Translations under genes and position numbers: made by a program
Part shown: positions 10,939 through 22,100 of the stretch, piece after piece
Layout: the number at the start of each line of letters is the position of its first letter
How positions within the stretch are numbered: the stretch's first letter is position 1
Source of the DNA: Helcococcus kunzii ATCC 51366
GTDB lineage: Bacteria; Bacillota; Clostridia; Tissierellales; Peptoniphilaceae
Direction: 5' to 3'
NCBI RefSeq assembly: GCF_000245755.1
Contig: NZ_JH601088.1
Span: 459,295-523,294, forward strand
DNA: 64,000 nucleotides
Notes under the pieces: generated by a model
What the model saw: the letters and a program-made list of their open reading frames with translations, nothing else
Databases searched by the model: none
What the model was told of the DNA's origin: nothing

Positions 10939-10979
10939 AATGAGTTAACGTGTTTTGATAATGCGTTGACTCATTTTTT
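10939..10979 (+). terminator. Terminator after uvrA
   Basis: AATGAGTTAACG (10939-10950) pairs with CGTTGACTCATT (10964-10975), a 12-bp stem with one mismatch, followed by a T run. Confidence 0.85.
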
Positions 10980-11043
10980 ATTATCTAGTTTACTTAGTCT
11001 TAAACTCTTGAAATCATTGCTGACGATATCCCAAAATATATAT

Positions 11044-11057
11044 TTAGGTAAACCTAA
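11044..11057. promoter_or_regulatory. DtxR/MntR-like operator of the metal transport operon
   Basis: TTAGGTAAACCTAA is a perfect 6-bp inverted repeat (TTAGGT / ACCTAA) around a 2-base centre. It resembles the TTAGG...CCTAA half sites of DtxR-family boxes. It ends 9 bases upstream of a good -35, and the operon it precedes ends with a DtxR-family regulator gene. Self-regulation by that protein is inferred. Confidence 0.65.
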
Positions 11058-11066
11058 TAAAAATAT

Positions 11067-11094
11067 TTGACATATCAAATTTAAATGATATAAT
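11067..11094 (+). promoter_or_regulatory. Sigma-A type promoter of the metal transport operon
   Basis: TTGACA (11067-11072) and TATAAT (11089-11094) are both consensus and are separated by 16 bases. They lie about 60 bases before the first gene of the operon and just after the operator-like palindrome. Confidence 0.85.
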
Positions 11095-11154
11095 TTTTTT
11101 ATCATATGAAAATAAAACAATTGGCCAATTCATAATTTTAATAAGGAGATTTTT

Positions 11155-12090
11155 ATGAAGAGAAAATTATTAGCATTGTTTTTAGTTTTATCATTAATCT
11201 TTGTAGGTTGTCAAAAAGGTGGAGAACAAGCCAAAAAGAGTGATAAAAAACATGTCACTGTAACTACAACTTTTATTAATGATATGGTTAAAGTGTTAGC
11301 AAAAGATTATGTTGACGTTGAAATGATAATCCCAGCAGGAGAAGATCCACATCTATATGTAGCAAGACCAGATGATTATAAAAAAATTAAAAATGCAGAT
11401 TTATTGTTATATCACGGATTACATTTTGAAGGAAAGATGAATGATATCTTAAAAGAAAAAGGGGAAGCTATTACAAAAAGTTTTTCAGAAAGTGATATTG
11501 GAAAAATGGAAGAAGATGGTAAAACTGAAATAGATCCACATTTTTGGTTTGATATCAATTTATACAAAACAGCATTTACTGAAGTAAAAGATTCATTATT
11601 AAAATTGTTATCTGATTTGCCAGAAAAAGATAAAAATATGATAAATGAAAACTATGAAAAATATACTAAGGAATTAGACGCATTAGATAGTGAAATAAAA
11701 GAAAAGATAGCTCAAATTCCAGAAAATCAAAGATATTTAGTAACACCACATGATGCTTTTAACTATTTCTCAAGAGCTTATGGTATGAAAGTAGTTGCTC
11801 CACAAGGTGTAAGTACTGAATCCGAAGTATCAAATGTTGATATAGAAAAAACAGCTGACTTTATTGCAAAAAATAAAATTAAAGCAATATTTGCTGAAAG
11901 TACAACAAATCCTGATAGAATGATTAAATTACAAGAAGTAGTTAAGTCTAAAGGTTTTGAAGTTAAAGTTTTAAGTGGAGAAGGTAAAGAACTATTTTCT
12001 GACTCACTAAGTGGTGAAGGAGAAAAAGGAAGTAATTATCTTGAAATGTACAGACATAATGTAGATTTAATTGTAGATAATTTAAAATAA
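11155..12090 (+). CDS. Metal ABC transporter substrate-binding lipoprotein (TroA/MntA-like)
   Basis: This 311-aa lipoprotein captures Mn(II) or Zn(II) at the cell surface. The signal peptide ends in lipobox FVGC with Cys19 as the lipidated residue. The metal ligands line up with the TroA set: His66 (in EDPH), His129 (in IDPH), His199 (in PHDAF) and Asp283 (in LFSDS). The third histidine, where strict Mn-binders such as PsaA have Glu, points to a TroA-like protein able to bind zinc and manganese. AAGGAG precedes the ATG. It is the first gene of a troA-B-C-D-R style operon. Confidence 0.93.
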   Translation: MKRKLLALFLVLSLIFVGCQKGGEQAKKSDKKHVTVTTTFINDMVKVLAKDYVDVEMIIPAGEDPHLYVARPDDYKKIKNADLLLYHGLHFEGKMNDILKEKGEAITKSFSESDIGKMEEDGKTEIDPHFWFDINLYKTAFTEVKDSLLKLLSDLPEKDKNMINENYEKYTKELDALDSEIKEKIAQIPENQRYLVTPHDAFNYFSRAYGMKVVAPQGVSTESEVSNVDIEKTADFIAKNKIKAIFAESTTNPDRMIKLQEVVKSKGFEVKVLSGEGKELFSDSLSGEGEKGSNYLEMYRHNVDLIVDNLK

Positions 12091-12105
12091 GAAAGATGGT
12101 AAAAA

Positions 12106-12816
12106 ATGAGACAAAATATTATTGAAGTAAAAGACTTAAATGTCTCATACGATAAAGATATAGCGTTAGAAAATATAAATATTGAAATTCCTAGTGGTGT
12201 AAGATGTGCCATTATTGGTCCAAATGGATCAGGTAAGTCCACTTTATTGAAATCTATATTAGGATTAAAAAATATCGATAAAGGCGAGATTAAAGTTTTT
12301 GGGGAAAATATAGGTAGTGTTAATTCTAAGATTGCTTATGTTCCTCAAAAATCAACTGTAAATTGGAACTTTCCAATTACAGTATTGGACGTTGTTATGA
12401 TGGGAAGATATTCAAAAAAAGGTTTATGTGTAAAAAATAAATCTTTAGATAAAGAAATAGCCATTTCAGCATTAAAAGAAATGAAAATGGAAAATTTTGT
12501 AAATAGACATATCTCAGAACTATCGGGTGGACAAAAGCAAAGAGTCTTTATTGCAAGAGCATTGGCACAAGATGCAGATTTATACTTATTAGATGAACCT
12601 CTAACTGGAGTTGATATAAAGACTGAGGAAATCATACAAAATATATTTATAGAGCTTCAAAAAAAAGGTAAAACTATTGTCTCTGTCCATCACAATCTAT
12701 ACACAATAGATAAATATTTTGATTATTTGATTGTGTTAAATAAAACCTTAAAGAAGATCGGTTGGGTTGAAGATTCAAATCCTGAAGAATATATTCAGCT
12801 TGCATTTAAGGGGTAG
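12106..12816 (+). CDS. Metal ABC transporter ATP-binding protein (TroB/MntB-like)
   Basis: This 236-aa cytoplasmic ATPase powers the Mn/Zn importer. Walker A GPNGSGKST lies near 39-47, the LSGGQKQR signature near 138 and Walker B LYLLDEPLTGVD near 158. It starts 15 bases after the binding-protein gene and ends 3 bases before the first permease, a tight operon spacing. The C-terminal 30 residues are the usual subfamily extension. Confidence 0.93.
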   Translation: MRQNIIEVKDLNVSYDKDIALENINIEIPSGVRCAIIGPNGSGKSTLLKSILGLKNIDKGEIKVFGENIGSVNSKIAYVPQKSTVNWNFPITVLDVVMMGRYSKKGLCVKNKSLDKEIAISALKEMKMENFVNRHISELSGGQKQRVFIARALAQDADLYLLDEPLTGVDIKTEEIIQNIFIELQKKGKTIVSVHHNLYTIDKYFDYLIVLNKTLKKIGWVEDSNPEEYIQLAFKG

Positions 12817-12819
12817 GAT

Positions 12820-13668
12820 ATGAAGCTAATTTTCAATTATTCATTTTACATTATTGCGATAGGTACAGTGTTATTAGCCATTGCATCAAGTCTAGTCGGA
12901 AGCTTAAATGTTTATAAAGGACAAAGCTTGATAGGTGATGCGATGGGACATGCCGCTTTTCCAGGAATTATATTAGCATTTATGTTGTCATCAAGTAAAA
13001 ATGTCATTTTTATGCTAATCGGTGCGGCATTATCCGCTGGACTTTCATATATTTTGGTTGAAATGAGTGGTAAAAAATCAAAAATAGATTTAAATTCAAA
13101 TTTGGCTATTTATTTATCTGGTTTTTTTGGATTAGGTTTAGTGTTAAAAACATATATTTTAGGAAATGCTAATTTTAGAGTTTCTAGTCAAGCTGGCTTA
13201 GATAATTTTATCTTTGGTCAAGCAGCTTATATGTTAAAATCAGATATTTATTTAATAGCTATAGTTGCTGCTATATGTTTAATATTAATTACGATATATT
13301 ATAAAGAATTTAAGATAAGTTTATTTGATTATGAATATGCTAAACTGGTAAATTGTCCAGTTAAAAAACTAGAGACTATACAATTATTAATGACAATATT
13401 AATAATTGCGGTGGGGATAAAATCGGTAGGTGTTGTATTGATAAGTTCTTTCTTAATAATCCCTAATATCATTGCATCACAGTGGTCGAAAAAATTTATT
13501 AATGTACTGATAATAGGGGCGTTGATATCCTCCCTAGCTGCTTTTATCGGTACATATTTATCCTCCGCCATAAACGATTTTTCTACAGGGCCAACAATAA
13601 TCATTATATTAGGTTTTTTCTGTATCTTTTCTTTTGTTTTTGGTAAAAAAAGAAGGGAGAAAAAATAA
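12820..13668 (+). CDS. Metal ABC transporter permease (TroC-like)
   Basis: This 282-aa integral membrane protein of the ABC-3 permease family has about eight hydrophobic segments and the characteristic GQSLIGDAMGHAAFPG region near residues 35-50 that faces the transport path. AAGGGG lies upstream. It overlaps the second permease gene by one base. With the next gene it should form the heterodimeric channel through which the ion passes. Confidence 0.92.
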   Translation: MKLIFNYSFYIIAIGTVLLAIASSLVGSLNVYKGQSLIGDAMGHAAFPGIILAFMLSSSKNVIFMLIGAALSAGLSYILVEMSGKKSKIDLNSNLAIYLSGFFGLGLVLKTYILGNANFRVSSQAGLDNFIFGQAAYMLKSDIYLIAIVAAICLILITIYYKEFKISLFDYEYAKLVNCPVKKLETIQLLMTILIIAVGIKSVGVVLISSFLIIPNIIASQWSKKFINVLIIGALISSLAAFIGTYLSSAINDFSTGPTIIIILGFFCIFSFVFGKKRREKK

Positions 13669-14498
13669 TGATCAATATAATTTCAGTCTTAATTTTAGCA
13701 TCTATGTCATGCAGTTTACTTGGTGTGTTTATCGTACTTAGGAAAAATGCCATGTTAATAGATGCGATAGGTCATACAGTCTTACTTGGTATAGTATTAG
13801 CCTATATGTTGGTTAGAGATTTGGATTCTCCATTCTTGATTATTGGTGCTACTTTAATCGGAATGTTAACTGTAATATTAGTAGAAATGCTTGGTAATAG
13901 TAAACTTGTAAAATCTAGTGATGCAATAGGTGTTATCTACCCTATATTATTGTCAATTGCTGTAATTATCATAAGTAAATATTTTAAATCAACTCATTTG
14001 GATACAGATATAGTTTTATCAGGTGAAGTTGTATTTTCAAGCTTATCAACTATAGATATATTTGGATTGAGCATACCAAAACCTATAATAAAATCATTAA
14101 TTTTACTTTTGGTTATTTTAAGTTTTATTAAAATTTTCTATAGAGAAATAAAGATATCTATTTTTGATAATCAGTATGCGAAACTAATAGGAATTCCTGT
14201 AGGTATTATTTTTTATACTATTATGTGTTTAACATCACTGACTGCTGTTGTTTCTTTTGATATATTTGGTTCGATTTTAGTGATATCCTTTTTTGTTGCG
14301 CCTGCTGCAACGGCACTTTTATTTTCAAAAGACTTAACTAAATGTTTAATCTTATCTGTTGTATTTGCTACTGTATCATCTATTGTAGGTGGTTCGATTG
14401 CGATACTATATAATTTGTCAATTTCAGGCATGTGCGCTTTAATAAATATGATTATTTATTTTTCTGGTATAATATATACGAACAGTAGAAAAAAATAA
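13668..14498 (+). CDS. Metal ABC transporter permease (TroD-like)
   Basis: This second ABC-3 family permease has 276 aa and is similar in layout to its neighbour, with MLIDAIGHTVLLGI near residues 29-42 and about eight membrane helices. Two different permeases in tandem are typical of the tro/mts type operon. AGAAGGGAG lies 8 bases before the ATG, inside the end of the preceding gene. Confidence 0.92.
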   Translation: MINIISVLILASMSCSLLGVFIVLRKNAMLIDAIGHTVLLGIVLAYMLVRDLDSPFLIIGATLIGMLTVILVEMLGNSKLVKSSDAIGVIYPILLSIAVIIISKYFKSTHLDTDIVLSGEVVFSSLSTIDIFGLSIPKPIIKSLILLLVILSFIKIFYREIKISIFDNQYAKLIGIPVGIIFYTIMCLTSLTAVVSFDIFGSILVISFFVAPAATALLFSKDLTKCLILSVVFATVSSIVGGSIAILYNLSISGMCALINMIIYFSGIIYTNSRKK

Positions 14499-14512
14499 TT
14501 AGTGAGGACAAA

Positions 14513-15166
14513 ATGGAAATAATACCAATAAGAGAAGAATATTTGATTTCTATTTTTAAGCTTTCAGAAACTGGCCAATCTGTGACAAATAAAAATTTAA
14601 GTGATAGATTAGGTTTGACTCCTCCTACAGTATCTGAAATGATAAAAAAGCTTAAGAAAGAAAATTATCTAAAAGATAAAAAAACAATAGAGTTGACAGA
14701 TGAGGGTAAAGAGTTAGTAAAAAAAGTTTTATCCAAACATAGACTTTGGGAATATTTCTTTACAGAAGTGTTGAAATTTAACTGGAAAGATGTTCATGAT
14801 AATGCAGCGCTATTTCAGAGTGTGACCAATGATGAACTATTTGATAAATTAAACGAATATCTTGGTTACCCAGATAGATGCCCCCATGGTGCTGTAATTT
14901 ATTTAAATAGTGAAGAAAGAAATGATGATCTTGTTAAATTATCACATGCTGATAAAGATAAAGAATATTTGGTAAGAAGAATAAAAGATGAAAGAAGTTT
15001 ACTAGAATATATCGATACTTTAGGTATAAAACTAGGAGATAAAATAAAGATTGAAGGTTATGAACCTTTTGATCAATCAGCTATTATACTAAAAGCTGGT
15101 CAAAAAATTAGAATCTCGCCAAAAGCGACTTCAGAAATATTCTTAAAAGAGTTAAAAACGAAATAG
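14513..15166 (+). CDS. DtxR-family metal-dependent regulator (MntR/TroR-like) with altered primary metal site
   Basis: The 217-aa repressor has an N-terminal winged helix (about 8-65), a dimerisation/metal domain (about 66-138, ending DRCPHG) and a C-terminal SH3/FeoA-like domain (about 145-215). It is the last gene of the operon it probably controls through the box at 11044. By alignment from memory with DtxR, the ancillary site is kept (His76, Glu80, His95), but the primary-site positions equivalent to DtxR Cys102, Glu105 and His106 are Ala99, Gln102 and Ser103; Met10 is replaced by Glu9. Either the protein senses metal only through the ancillary site or it uses a different ligand set. GTGAGGAC precedes the ATG. 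Confidence 0.9.
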   Translation: MEIIPIREEYLISIFKLSETGQSVTNKNLSDRLGLTPPTVSEMIKKLKKENYLKDKKTIELTDEGKELVKKVLSKHRLWEYFFTEVLKFNWKDVHDNAALFQSVTNDELFDKLNEYLGYPDRCPHGAVIYLNSEERNDDLVKLSHADKDKEYLVRRIKDERSLLEYIDTLGIKLGDKIKIEGYEPFDQSAIILKAGQKIRISPKATSEIFLKELKTK

Positions 15167-15238
15167 AAACTTTATAATGAAATGTGATTTAAATGTAAAC
15201 AACAAAATATTATAGAAATAATACAATAGAAAAATAGA

Positions 15239-15298
15239 GAAAATTTTCATGCAAATTTAGTGTTTTTGCTAATACTAATGGTATGAAAATTTTCTTAT
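15239..15298 (+). terminator. Inverted repeat, probable terminator of the metal operon
   Basis: GAAAATTTTCAT (15239-15250) is repeated in inverted form as ATGAAAATTTTC (15283-15294) with a 32-base loop, followed by TTATGTT. The stem is perfect but AT-rich and the loop long, so terminator function is probable, not certain. Confidence 0.5.
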
Positions 15299-15330
15299 GT
15301 TACAAAAAAATAATATTTTAAATAAAAGAC

Positions 15331-15359
15331 TTGACTTTTCGAATATGAAGTGATATATT
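15331..15359 (+). promoter_or_regulatory. Promoter of rpoB-rpoC
   Basis: TTGACT (15331-15336), a 17-base spacer and TATATT (15354-15359) lie about 120 bases before rpoB. No ribosomal protein L10/L12 genes precede rpoB here, so this promoter probably drives rpoBC directly. Confidence 0.75.
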
Positions 15360-15370
15360 TATTGAATACT

Positions 15371-15416
15371 AAATAAAAAAATGATAATGGGCTTGTAGGC
15401 TATTTTTTTATTTTTG
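15371..15416 (+). promoter_or_regulatory. Leader hairpin before rpoB, possible attenuator
   Basis: AAATAAAAAAAT (15371-15382) is complementary to ATTTTTTTATTT (15402-15413), and the 3' arm itself supplies a U run. It lies within the transcribed leader about 65 bases before the start codon. An attenuator or processing site is possible; the stem is only A-U pairs. Confidence 0.35.
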
Positions 15417-15480
15417 AAGAAAATTGTTACTAATAAACGGCCAAGAATCCGCTAAATATACTAAATGAGAGGTGGCATAT

Positions 15481-18400
15481 ATGAATAATCATACAACTAT
15501 GTATGGTAGAAGAGAAAGAGAAAGTTTTTCTAGAATTCCAGTATCTTTAGAATTGCCTAATTTACTAGGTATTCAAAAAGAAAGCTATGAGTGGTTTTTA
15601 AAAGAAGGACTTAAAGAAGTGTTTGAAGATATTTCTCCAATCATTGACCATTCAGGCAATATACATCTACAATTTTTGGATTATTATTTTGATGATGAAT
15701 CAAAATATTCTGAGCAAGAGTCAAAAGAAAGAGATGTAACATATTCTAAAAAGATGAAGGTTAATATACGTCTTATAGTTTTAGAAGATGGCAAACCTAA
15801 AGAAATAAAAGAACAAGAAGTGCTTATAATGGATGATTTCCCACTTATGACAGAAAACGGAACTTTCATTATAAATGGTGCAGAAAGAGTAATAGTTTCT
15901 CAATTAGTTAGATCTCCAGGAGTATATTATAGTCAAGATTTTGATAAAAATGGTAAAAGGACTATTTCATCTACAGTTATTCCTAATAGAGGTGCATGGA
16001 TTGAGTATGATACTGATGCCTATGGTGCTTTGACAATTAGAATTGATAGAACAAGAAAGTTACCAGCTACAACATTTATTAGAGCATTAATTTTAGATTC
16101 TGATGAAGAAATTAGAGAGTTATTTGGTGAGTCTCAAGTATTAAATGATACTTTAGAAAAAGAAATTTCAAGAACTAAAGATGAAGCTTTAATAGAAATT
16201 TATAAAAAATTAAAACCTGGTGACCCAGCATCTGTAGAAGCTGCTACATCATTATTGACAAATCTATTCTTTGATCCAAGAAGATATGATTTATCAAAAG
16301 CAGGTAGATATACTTTCAATAAAAAATTAGCTATTAGGAATAGAATAAGAGAAACATATGCAGCAAATGATATCGTTGATGAATATGGTGAAATCTTAGC
16401 TTCTAAAGGTGATTTTATCACTTTAGATAAAGCTATTGAAATTGAAAATGCCGGCATTAATTCAGTTGATGTAAAAACAACAGAAGATAGTGAAGAAACA
16501 ATTAGAGTTGTTGGTAACCACTATGTAGATATCAATCAATTTGAAGAAATAAAAGATTTAGATTTATCAGAATTGAGATTGTCAGAAAAAGTATTCTACC
16601 CAGAAATGGTTAGAGTTATTGATGAGTTTACAGATGAAATGTCTGATGAAGATAAAGTAAAATTAATTGCAAAAAATAAAGACACAATAGCATCAAATAC
16701 AGTTACACTTGAAGATTTAATAGCAAGTTTTTCATATCAATTAAATCTATATCAAGGTATTGGAAAGATTGATGATATTGACCATTTAGGTAATAGAAGA
16801 GTTAGATCAGTTGGTGAATTGTTACAAAATCAATTTAGAATTGGTTTATCAAGAATGGAAAGAGTTATTAGAGAAAGAATGACAACTTCTGATCCAGATA
16901 TGTTAACTCCACATAGTTTATTAAATAATAGACCTGTGGCTGCTGCAATTAAGGAATTTTTCGGTTCATCTCAATTATCACAATTTATGGACCAAACAAA
17001 TCCAATTTCAGAATTAACACATAAGAGAAGATTATCAGCATTAGGACCTGGTGGTTTGTCAAGAGATAGAGCTGGATATGAAGTGCGTGACGTTCATACT
17101 TCTCACTATGGTAGAGTATGTCCAATCGAAACACCAGAAGGACCAAATATCGGTCTTATCACATCTTTAACAACTTATGGTAGAATCAACGAATACGGAT
17201 TTATTGAAACTCCATATAGAAAAGTTGAAAAAGGTACTGGTAGAGTAACTAACGAAATTCATTATTTAACAGCTGATGAAGAAGATATTTATATCAAAGC
17301 TCAAGCCAACGAACCACTTGACGAAAATGGTGTATTCGTTAATGAAAGAGTTTCATCAAGAGGATACAATGCGGTAAACGACGTATTTCCAAAAGAAGAT
17401 ATTGACTATATGGACGTTTCACCTCAACAAATCGTATCTGTAGGTGCTTCATTGATACCATTCTTAGAAAACGACGATGCTACTCGTGCGCTGATGGGTG
17501 CAAACATGCAGAGACAAGCTGTACCTTTATTAAAGGCTGAAGCTCCAATTATAGCAACTGGTATTGAACACAGAACTGCTAAAGACTCAGGAGTTGTAAT
17601 CGTAGCAAGAAATTCTGGTGTGGTTGAAAAAGTTAGTGACGAACATATCGTTATTAAAAAGGATACCCCAGATGAAAATGGTAAATATGATGAATACACA
17701 GTATTGAAATTTAAGAGAGCTAACCAAGGTACAACAATTAATCAAAGACCTATTGTAAAACAAGGTGATAAAGTTAACAAAGGCGATATTATTGCTGATG
17801 GTCCTTCAACAGAAATGGGTGAATTAGCATTAGGTAAAAATATCTTGATAGCATTTATGACTTGGGAAGGTTATAACTACGAAGATGCGATGTTATTAAA
17901 TGAAAAATTAGTTATTGATGATGTTTTAACTTCACTTCATATTGAAGAACATACTGCAGAAGCTAGAGAAACTAAATTAGGACCTGAAGAAATCACAAGA
18001 GATATACCAAGTATTGGTGATGATATGAGAAAGAATCTTGATGATGAAGGGGTTATTAGAATCGGTGCTGAAGTACAAGCCGGAGATATCCTTGTTGGTA
18101 AAGTTACACCAAAAGGTGAAACAGAACTTTCACCAGAAGAAAGACTTTTAAGAGCTATTTTTGGTGAAAAAGCTAGAGAAGTTAGAGATACTTCATTAAG
18201 AGTACCTCATGGTGAAACAGGTGTTGTTGTAGATATTAAGAGATATTCAAGAGATAATGGTGATGAATTATCACCAGGTATAAACAAAGTAATTAGAGTA
18301 TATATTTGTACAAAGAGAAAGATCACTGTTGGGGATAAGATGTGTGGTCGTCACGGTAATAAAGGGGTTGTTTCCAGAATATTACCTGTTGAAGATATGC

Positions 18401-19125
18401 CATTCTTACCAAATGGTGAACCGGTACAAATCGTATTAAATCCTCTAGGGGTACCTTCACGTATGAACATTGGACAAGTACTTGAAGTACATTTAGGTAT
18501 GGCAGCTAAAAGACTAGGATGGCATGTTGCTACTCCAGTATTTGATGGTGCAATGGATTATGATATTGAAGAAGCATTAGAAGAAGCAGGATTAGATAGG
18601 ACAGGTAAGATTCAACTTCGTGATGGTAGAACAGGTGAACCATTCGATAATAAAGTAACTGTTGGATACATGTATATGTTGAAACTTCACCACTTAGTAG
18701 ATGAAAAGATCCATGCTAGATCAACTGGACCTTATTCACTTGTTACACAACAACCACTTGGTGGTAAAGCACAATTTGGTGGACAAAGATTCGGTGAAAT
18801 GGAAGTATGGGCACTTGAAGCTTACGGTGCAGCACATACATTACAAGAAATGTTAACAGTAAAATCTGATGATATTATCGGAAGAGTAAAAACTTATGAA
18901 GCAATAGTTAAAGGTGAAAACATTCCTGAACCAGGAACACCAGAGTCATTCAAGGTATTAACAAAAGAATTACAATCATTAGCTCTAAATGTAAGACTTT
19001 TAGATGAAAATGGTGAAGAAGTAATTTTAGCTGAAAATACTGAAGAAAATGACGATTATCGTCAAGTTGAAAGAATGGCAGATAAAGAAAGTGAAGATTA
19101 TCCTGAACAATCATTTATTAAGTAG
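15481..19125 (+). CDS. rpoB: RNA polymerase beta subunit
   Basis: This is the catalytic beta subunit of RNA polymerase, 1214 aa. It carries the rifampicin-pocket region ([26 protein letters not shown]), the [16 protein letters not shown] stretch and the C-terminal [22 protein letters not shown] block that contacts beta prime. I start it at ATG 15481, with GAGAGGTGG ending 5 bases upstream; an in-frame GTG at 15472 would lie inside that ribosome site. It is followed by rpoC after 24 bases. Length is normal for Firmicutes. Confidence 0.98.
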   Translation: MNNHTTMYGRRERESFSRIPVSLELPNLLGIQKESYEWFLKEGLKEVFEDISPIIDHSGNIHLQFLDYYFDDESKYSEQESKERDVTYSKKMKVNIRLIVLEDGKPKEIKEQEVLIMDDFPLMTENGTFIINGAERVIVSQLVRSPGVYYSQDFDKNGKRTISSTVIPNRGAWIEYDTDAYGALTIRIDRTRKLPATTFIRALILDSDEEIRELFGESQVLNDTLEKEISRTKDEALIEIYKKLKPGDPASVEAATSLLTNLFFDPRRYDLSKAGRYTFNKKLAIRNRIRETYAANDIVDEYGEILASKGDFITLDKAIEIENAGINSVDVKTTEDSEETIRVVGNHYVDINQFEEIKDLDLSELRLSEKVFYPEMVRVIDEFTDEMSDEDKVKLIAKNKDTIASNTVTLEDLIASFSYQLNLYQGIGKIDDIDHLGNRRVRSVGELLQNQFRIGLSRMERVIRERMTTSDPDMLTPHSLLNNRPVAAAIKEFFGSSQLSQFMDQTNPISELTHKRRLSALGPGGLSRDRAGYEVRDVHTSHYGRVCPIETPEGPNIGLITSLTTYGRINEYGFIETPYRKVEKGTGRVTNEIHYLTADEEDIYIKAQANEPLDENGVFVNERVSSRGYNAVNDVFPKEDIDYMDVSPQQIVSVGASLIPFLENDDATRALMGANMQRQAVPLLKAEAPIIATGIEHRTAKDSGVVIVARNSGVVEKVSDEHIVIKKDTPDENGKYDEYTVLKFKRANQGTTINQRPIVKQGDKVNKGDIIADGPSTEMGELALGKNILIAFMTWEGYNYEDAMLLNEKLVIDDVLTSLHIEEHTAEARETKLGPEEITRDIPSIGDDMRKNLDDEGVIRIGAEVQAGDILVGKVTPKGETELSPEERLLRAIFGEKAREVRDTSLRVPHGETGVVVDIKRYSRDNGDELSPGINKVIRVYICTKRKITVGDKMCGRHGNKGVVSRILPVEDMPFLPNGEPVQIVLNPLGVPSRMNIGQVLEVHLGMAAKRLGWHVATPVFDGAMDYDIEEALEEAGLDRTGKIQLRDGRTGEPFDNKVTVGYMYMLKLHHLVDEKIHARSTGPYSLVTQQPLGGKAQFGGQRFGEMEVWALEAYGAAHTLQEMLTVKSDDIIGRVKTYEAIVKGENIPEPGTPESFKVLTKELQSLALNVRLLDENGEEVILAENTEENDDYRQVERMADKESEDYPEQSFIK

Positions 19126-19149
19126 AGTTACAGAAAGGAGTACTTCTTA

Positions 19150-22100
19150 ATGACAAGTTTTAAATCCATGCAAATTGGCTTAGCCTCACCAGAAATGATG
19201 AGAGAATGGTCAAGGGGAGAAGTTAAAAAACCTGAAACTATAAACTACAGAACATTAAAGCCTGAAAAAGAAGGACTATTTTGTCAAAAAATATTTGGTC
19301 CAACAAAAGACTATGAATGTGCTTGCGGTAAATATAAAAGAATTAGATATAAAGGCGTAATTTGTGAAAAATGTGGTGTTGAGGTTACAAAATCCAAAGT
19401 ACGTCGTGAAAGAATGGGACATATCGAATTAGCTACACCAGTATCACATATCTGGTATTTCAAAGGCATTCCATCAAGAATGGGACTGCTTTTAGATATG
19501 AGTCCAAAATCACTTGAAAAAGTATTATATTTTGCAAACTATGTTGTTACAGACCCTGGTACATGTGATGAAGTAGCATATAAACAAATTTTGACAGAAA
19601 CAGAATATAATAAATTATATATTGAATATGGTGATGAATTCCAAGCTGAAATGGGTGCTGAAGCTATCGAAAAATTATTATCACATATTGATTTAGATAA
19701 AACACATGCAGAATTATCTGAACAATTAGAAACAGCTTCAGGACAAAAGAAAGTAAGGATATATAGAAGACTAGAAGTTATTGAATCCTTTATTCAATCT
19801 GGTAATAGACCAGAATGGATGTGTCTGCGTGTATTACCTGTAATTCCACCAGATATCAGACCAATGGTTCAATTAGAAGGTGGTAGATTTGCTACTTCTG
19901 ATTTGAATGATTTATACAGAAGAGTTATCAATAGAAATAACAGGTTGAAGAGATTATTGGAAATTGGTGCTCCAGATATCATTGTAAGAAACGAAAAGAG
20001 AATGTTACAAGAATCTGTTGATGCATTGATTGATAATGGTAGAAGAGGTAAACCAGTAACAGGTGCTTCTAATAGACCATTAAAATCACTTTCAGATATG
20101 TTAAAAGGTAAGACAGGTAGATTTAGACAAAACTTACTTGGTAAAAGGGTTGACTATTCAGGACGTTCAGTAATCGTTGTTGGTCCAGAATTAGCATTTT
20201 ATCAATGTGGTTTGCCAAAAGATATGGCATTAGAACTATTTAAACCATTCATAATGGAAAGATTAGTTTCAAATGATGATGCTAAAAACATTAGATCTGC
20301 TAAAAAATTAATAGATAGAAAAAATCCAGTGGTTTGGGGTGCTTTAGAAGAAGTAATCAAGGACCATCCAGTATTGCTTAACCGTGCTCCTACACTTCAC
20401 AGACTTGGTATTCAAGCGTTTGAACCAGTTTTAGTAGAAGGTAAAGCTATTAAATTACATCCATTAGTATGTAATGCTTATAATGCCGACTTCGACGGGG
20501 ACCAAATGGCTGTTCACGTACCATTATCTGCTGAAGCTCAAGCGGAAGCTAGACTATTAATGATGTCTACAAACAATATACTTGCTCCAAAAGATGGGAA
20601 ACCAATCACAACACCTACACAAGATATGGTATTGGGTTCATATTATTTAACATCTGATTTTGATGCAGAAGATACAGATTATTTATTTAGTGATTATGAA
20701 GAAATGATTAAAGCACTAGAAAATAAAATTATTCATCTACATTCAAGAGTAGGAGTAAAAGTTAAGAGAAGTGAAGATGATAAAGGACAAATTGTTAAAT
20801 CAACAGTTGGTAGATTTATTTTCAATCACGAAATTCCTCAAGATTTAGGTATTGTAGATAGAAAAGTTAATCCTTATGGGCTAGAAGTTGACACATTGGT
20901 AGACAGTAAAATGCTATCAAAGATTATTGATAAATCATTCCATAAATATGGAAATATAAGAACAGCAAGATTGCTTGACTATATCAAGAAGAGAGGTTTC
21001 AACTATTCAACAAGAGCATCAATCTCAATAGGAATGGCTGATGTTATTGTTCCAGAAGAAAAAGCTTCAATTATTGATGCTGCAGATGAAAAAATTGTTG
21101 AAATTGAAGAACATACAGAAATGGGTATGTACACCGAAGAAGAAAGATATAATCAAGTTATCAGAACATGGGAACAAGCTACAGAAGATGTTACAAATGC
21201 ATTGATGAAGAACTTGCCAGATTCAAATTCAATTGCAATCATGGCGAGATCTGGTGCTAGAGGTTCAGTAAGACAAATTAGACAATTAGGTGGTATGCGT
21301 GGACTGATGGCATCTACAACTGGTAGAACAATTGAAATCCCTGTTAAGGCGAACTTCCGTGAAGGTTTATCAGTACAAGAGTTCTTTATTTCAACTCACG
21401 GTTCTAGAAAGGGACTTTCTGATACTGCGATTAGAACTGCCGACTCTGGTTACTTAACAAGAAGATTGGTAGACGTATCTCAAGATGTAATCATTAGAGA
21501 AGAAGACTGTGGTACAGATTCTTATATAGTAGTAAAAGATATCTTAGAAGGTAAAGAAGTAATTGAAAAATTAAGAGATAGAATCATTGGTAGAACATCA
21601 TTTGAAGATATCCTAAATCCAATTACTGGTAAGATTATCGTTCACAAAAATGAAATAATTACTGAAGAAATGGCCGACGAAATAACAAAAGAACATGTTA
21701 TGGAAAAATTCGGTGGTGAAACAGAAATTATTAAAATTGAAGAAGTTAAGATTAGATCAGCACTTGAATGTAAAACAGAACATGGTATCTGTTCAAAATG
21801 TTATGGTAGAAACTTGGCAACTGGTAAAGAAACTAATATCGGTGAAGCTGTTGGTATCATAGCTGCTCAATCAATCGGTGAACCTGGTACACAACTTACA
21901 ATGCGTACATTCCATACAGGTGGGGTTGCCGGAGGTGGAGCAATCACTCAAGGTCTTCCAAGGGTTGAAGAGTTATTTGAAGGTAGAAAACCAAAAGGAC
22001 AAGCAATTATTGCGAGAAATTCTGGTATTGTACAAATTGATGACTCTGAAGAAAGAATTAAAGTATTTATTAAAGATGATGAAGAAACTTCAAAATACAT

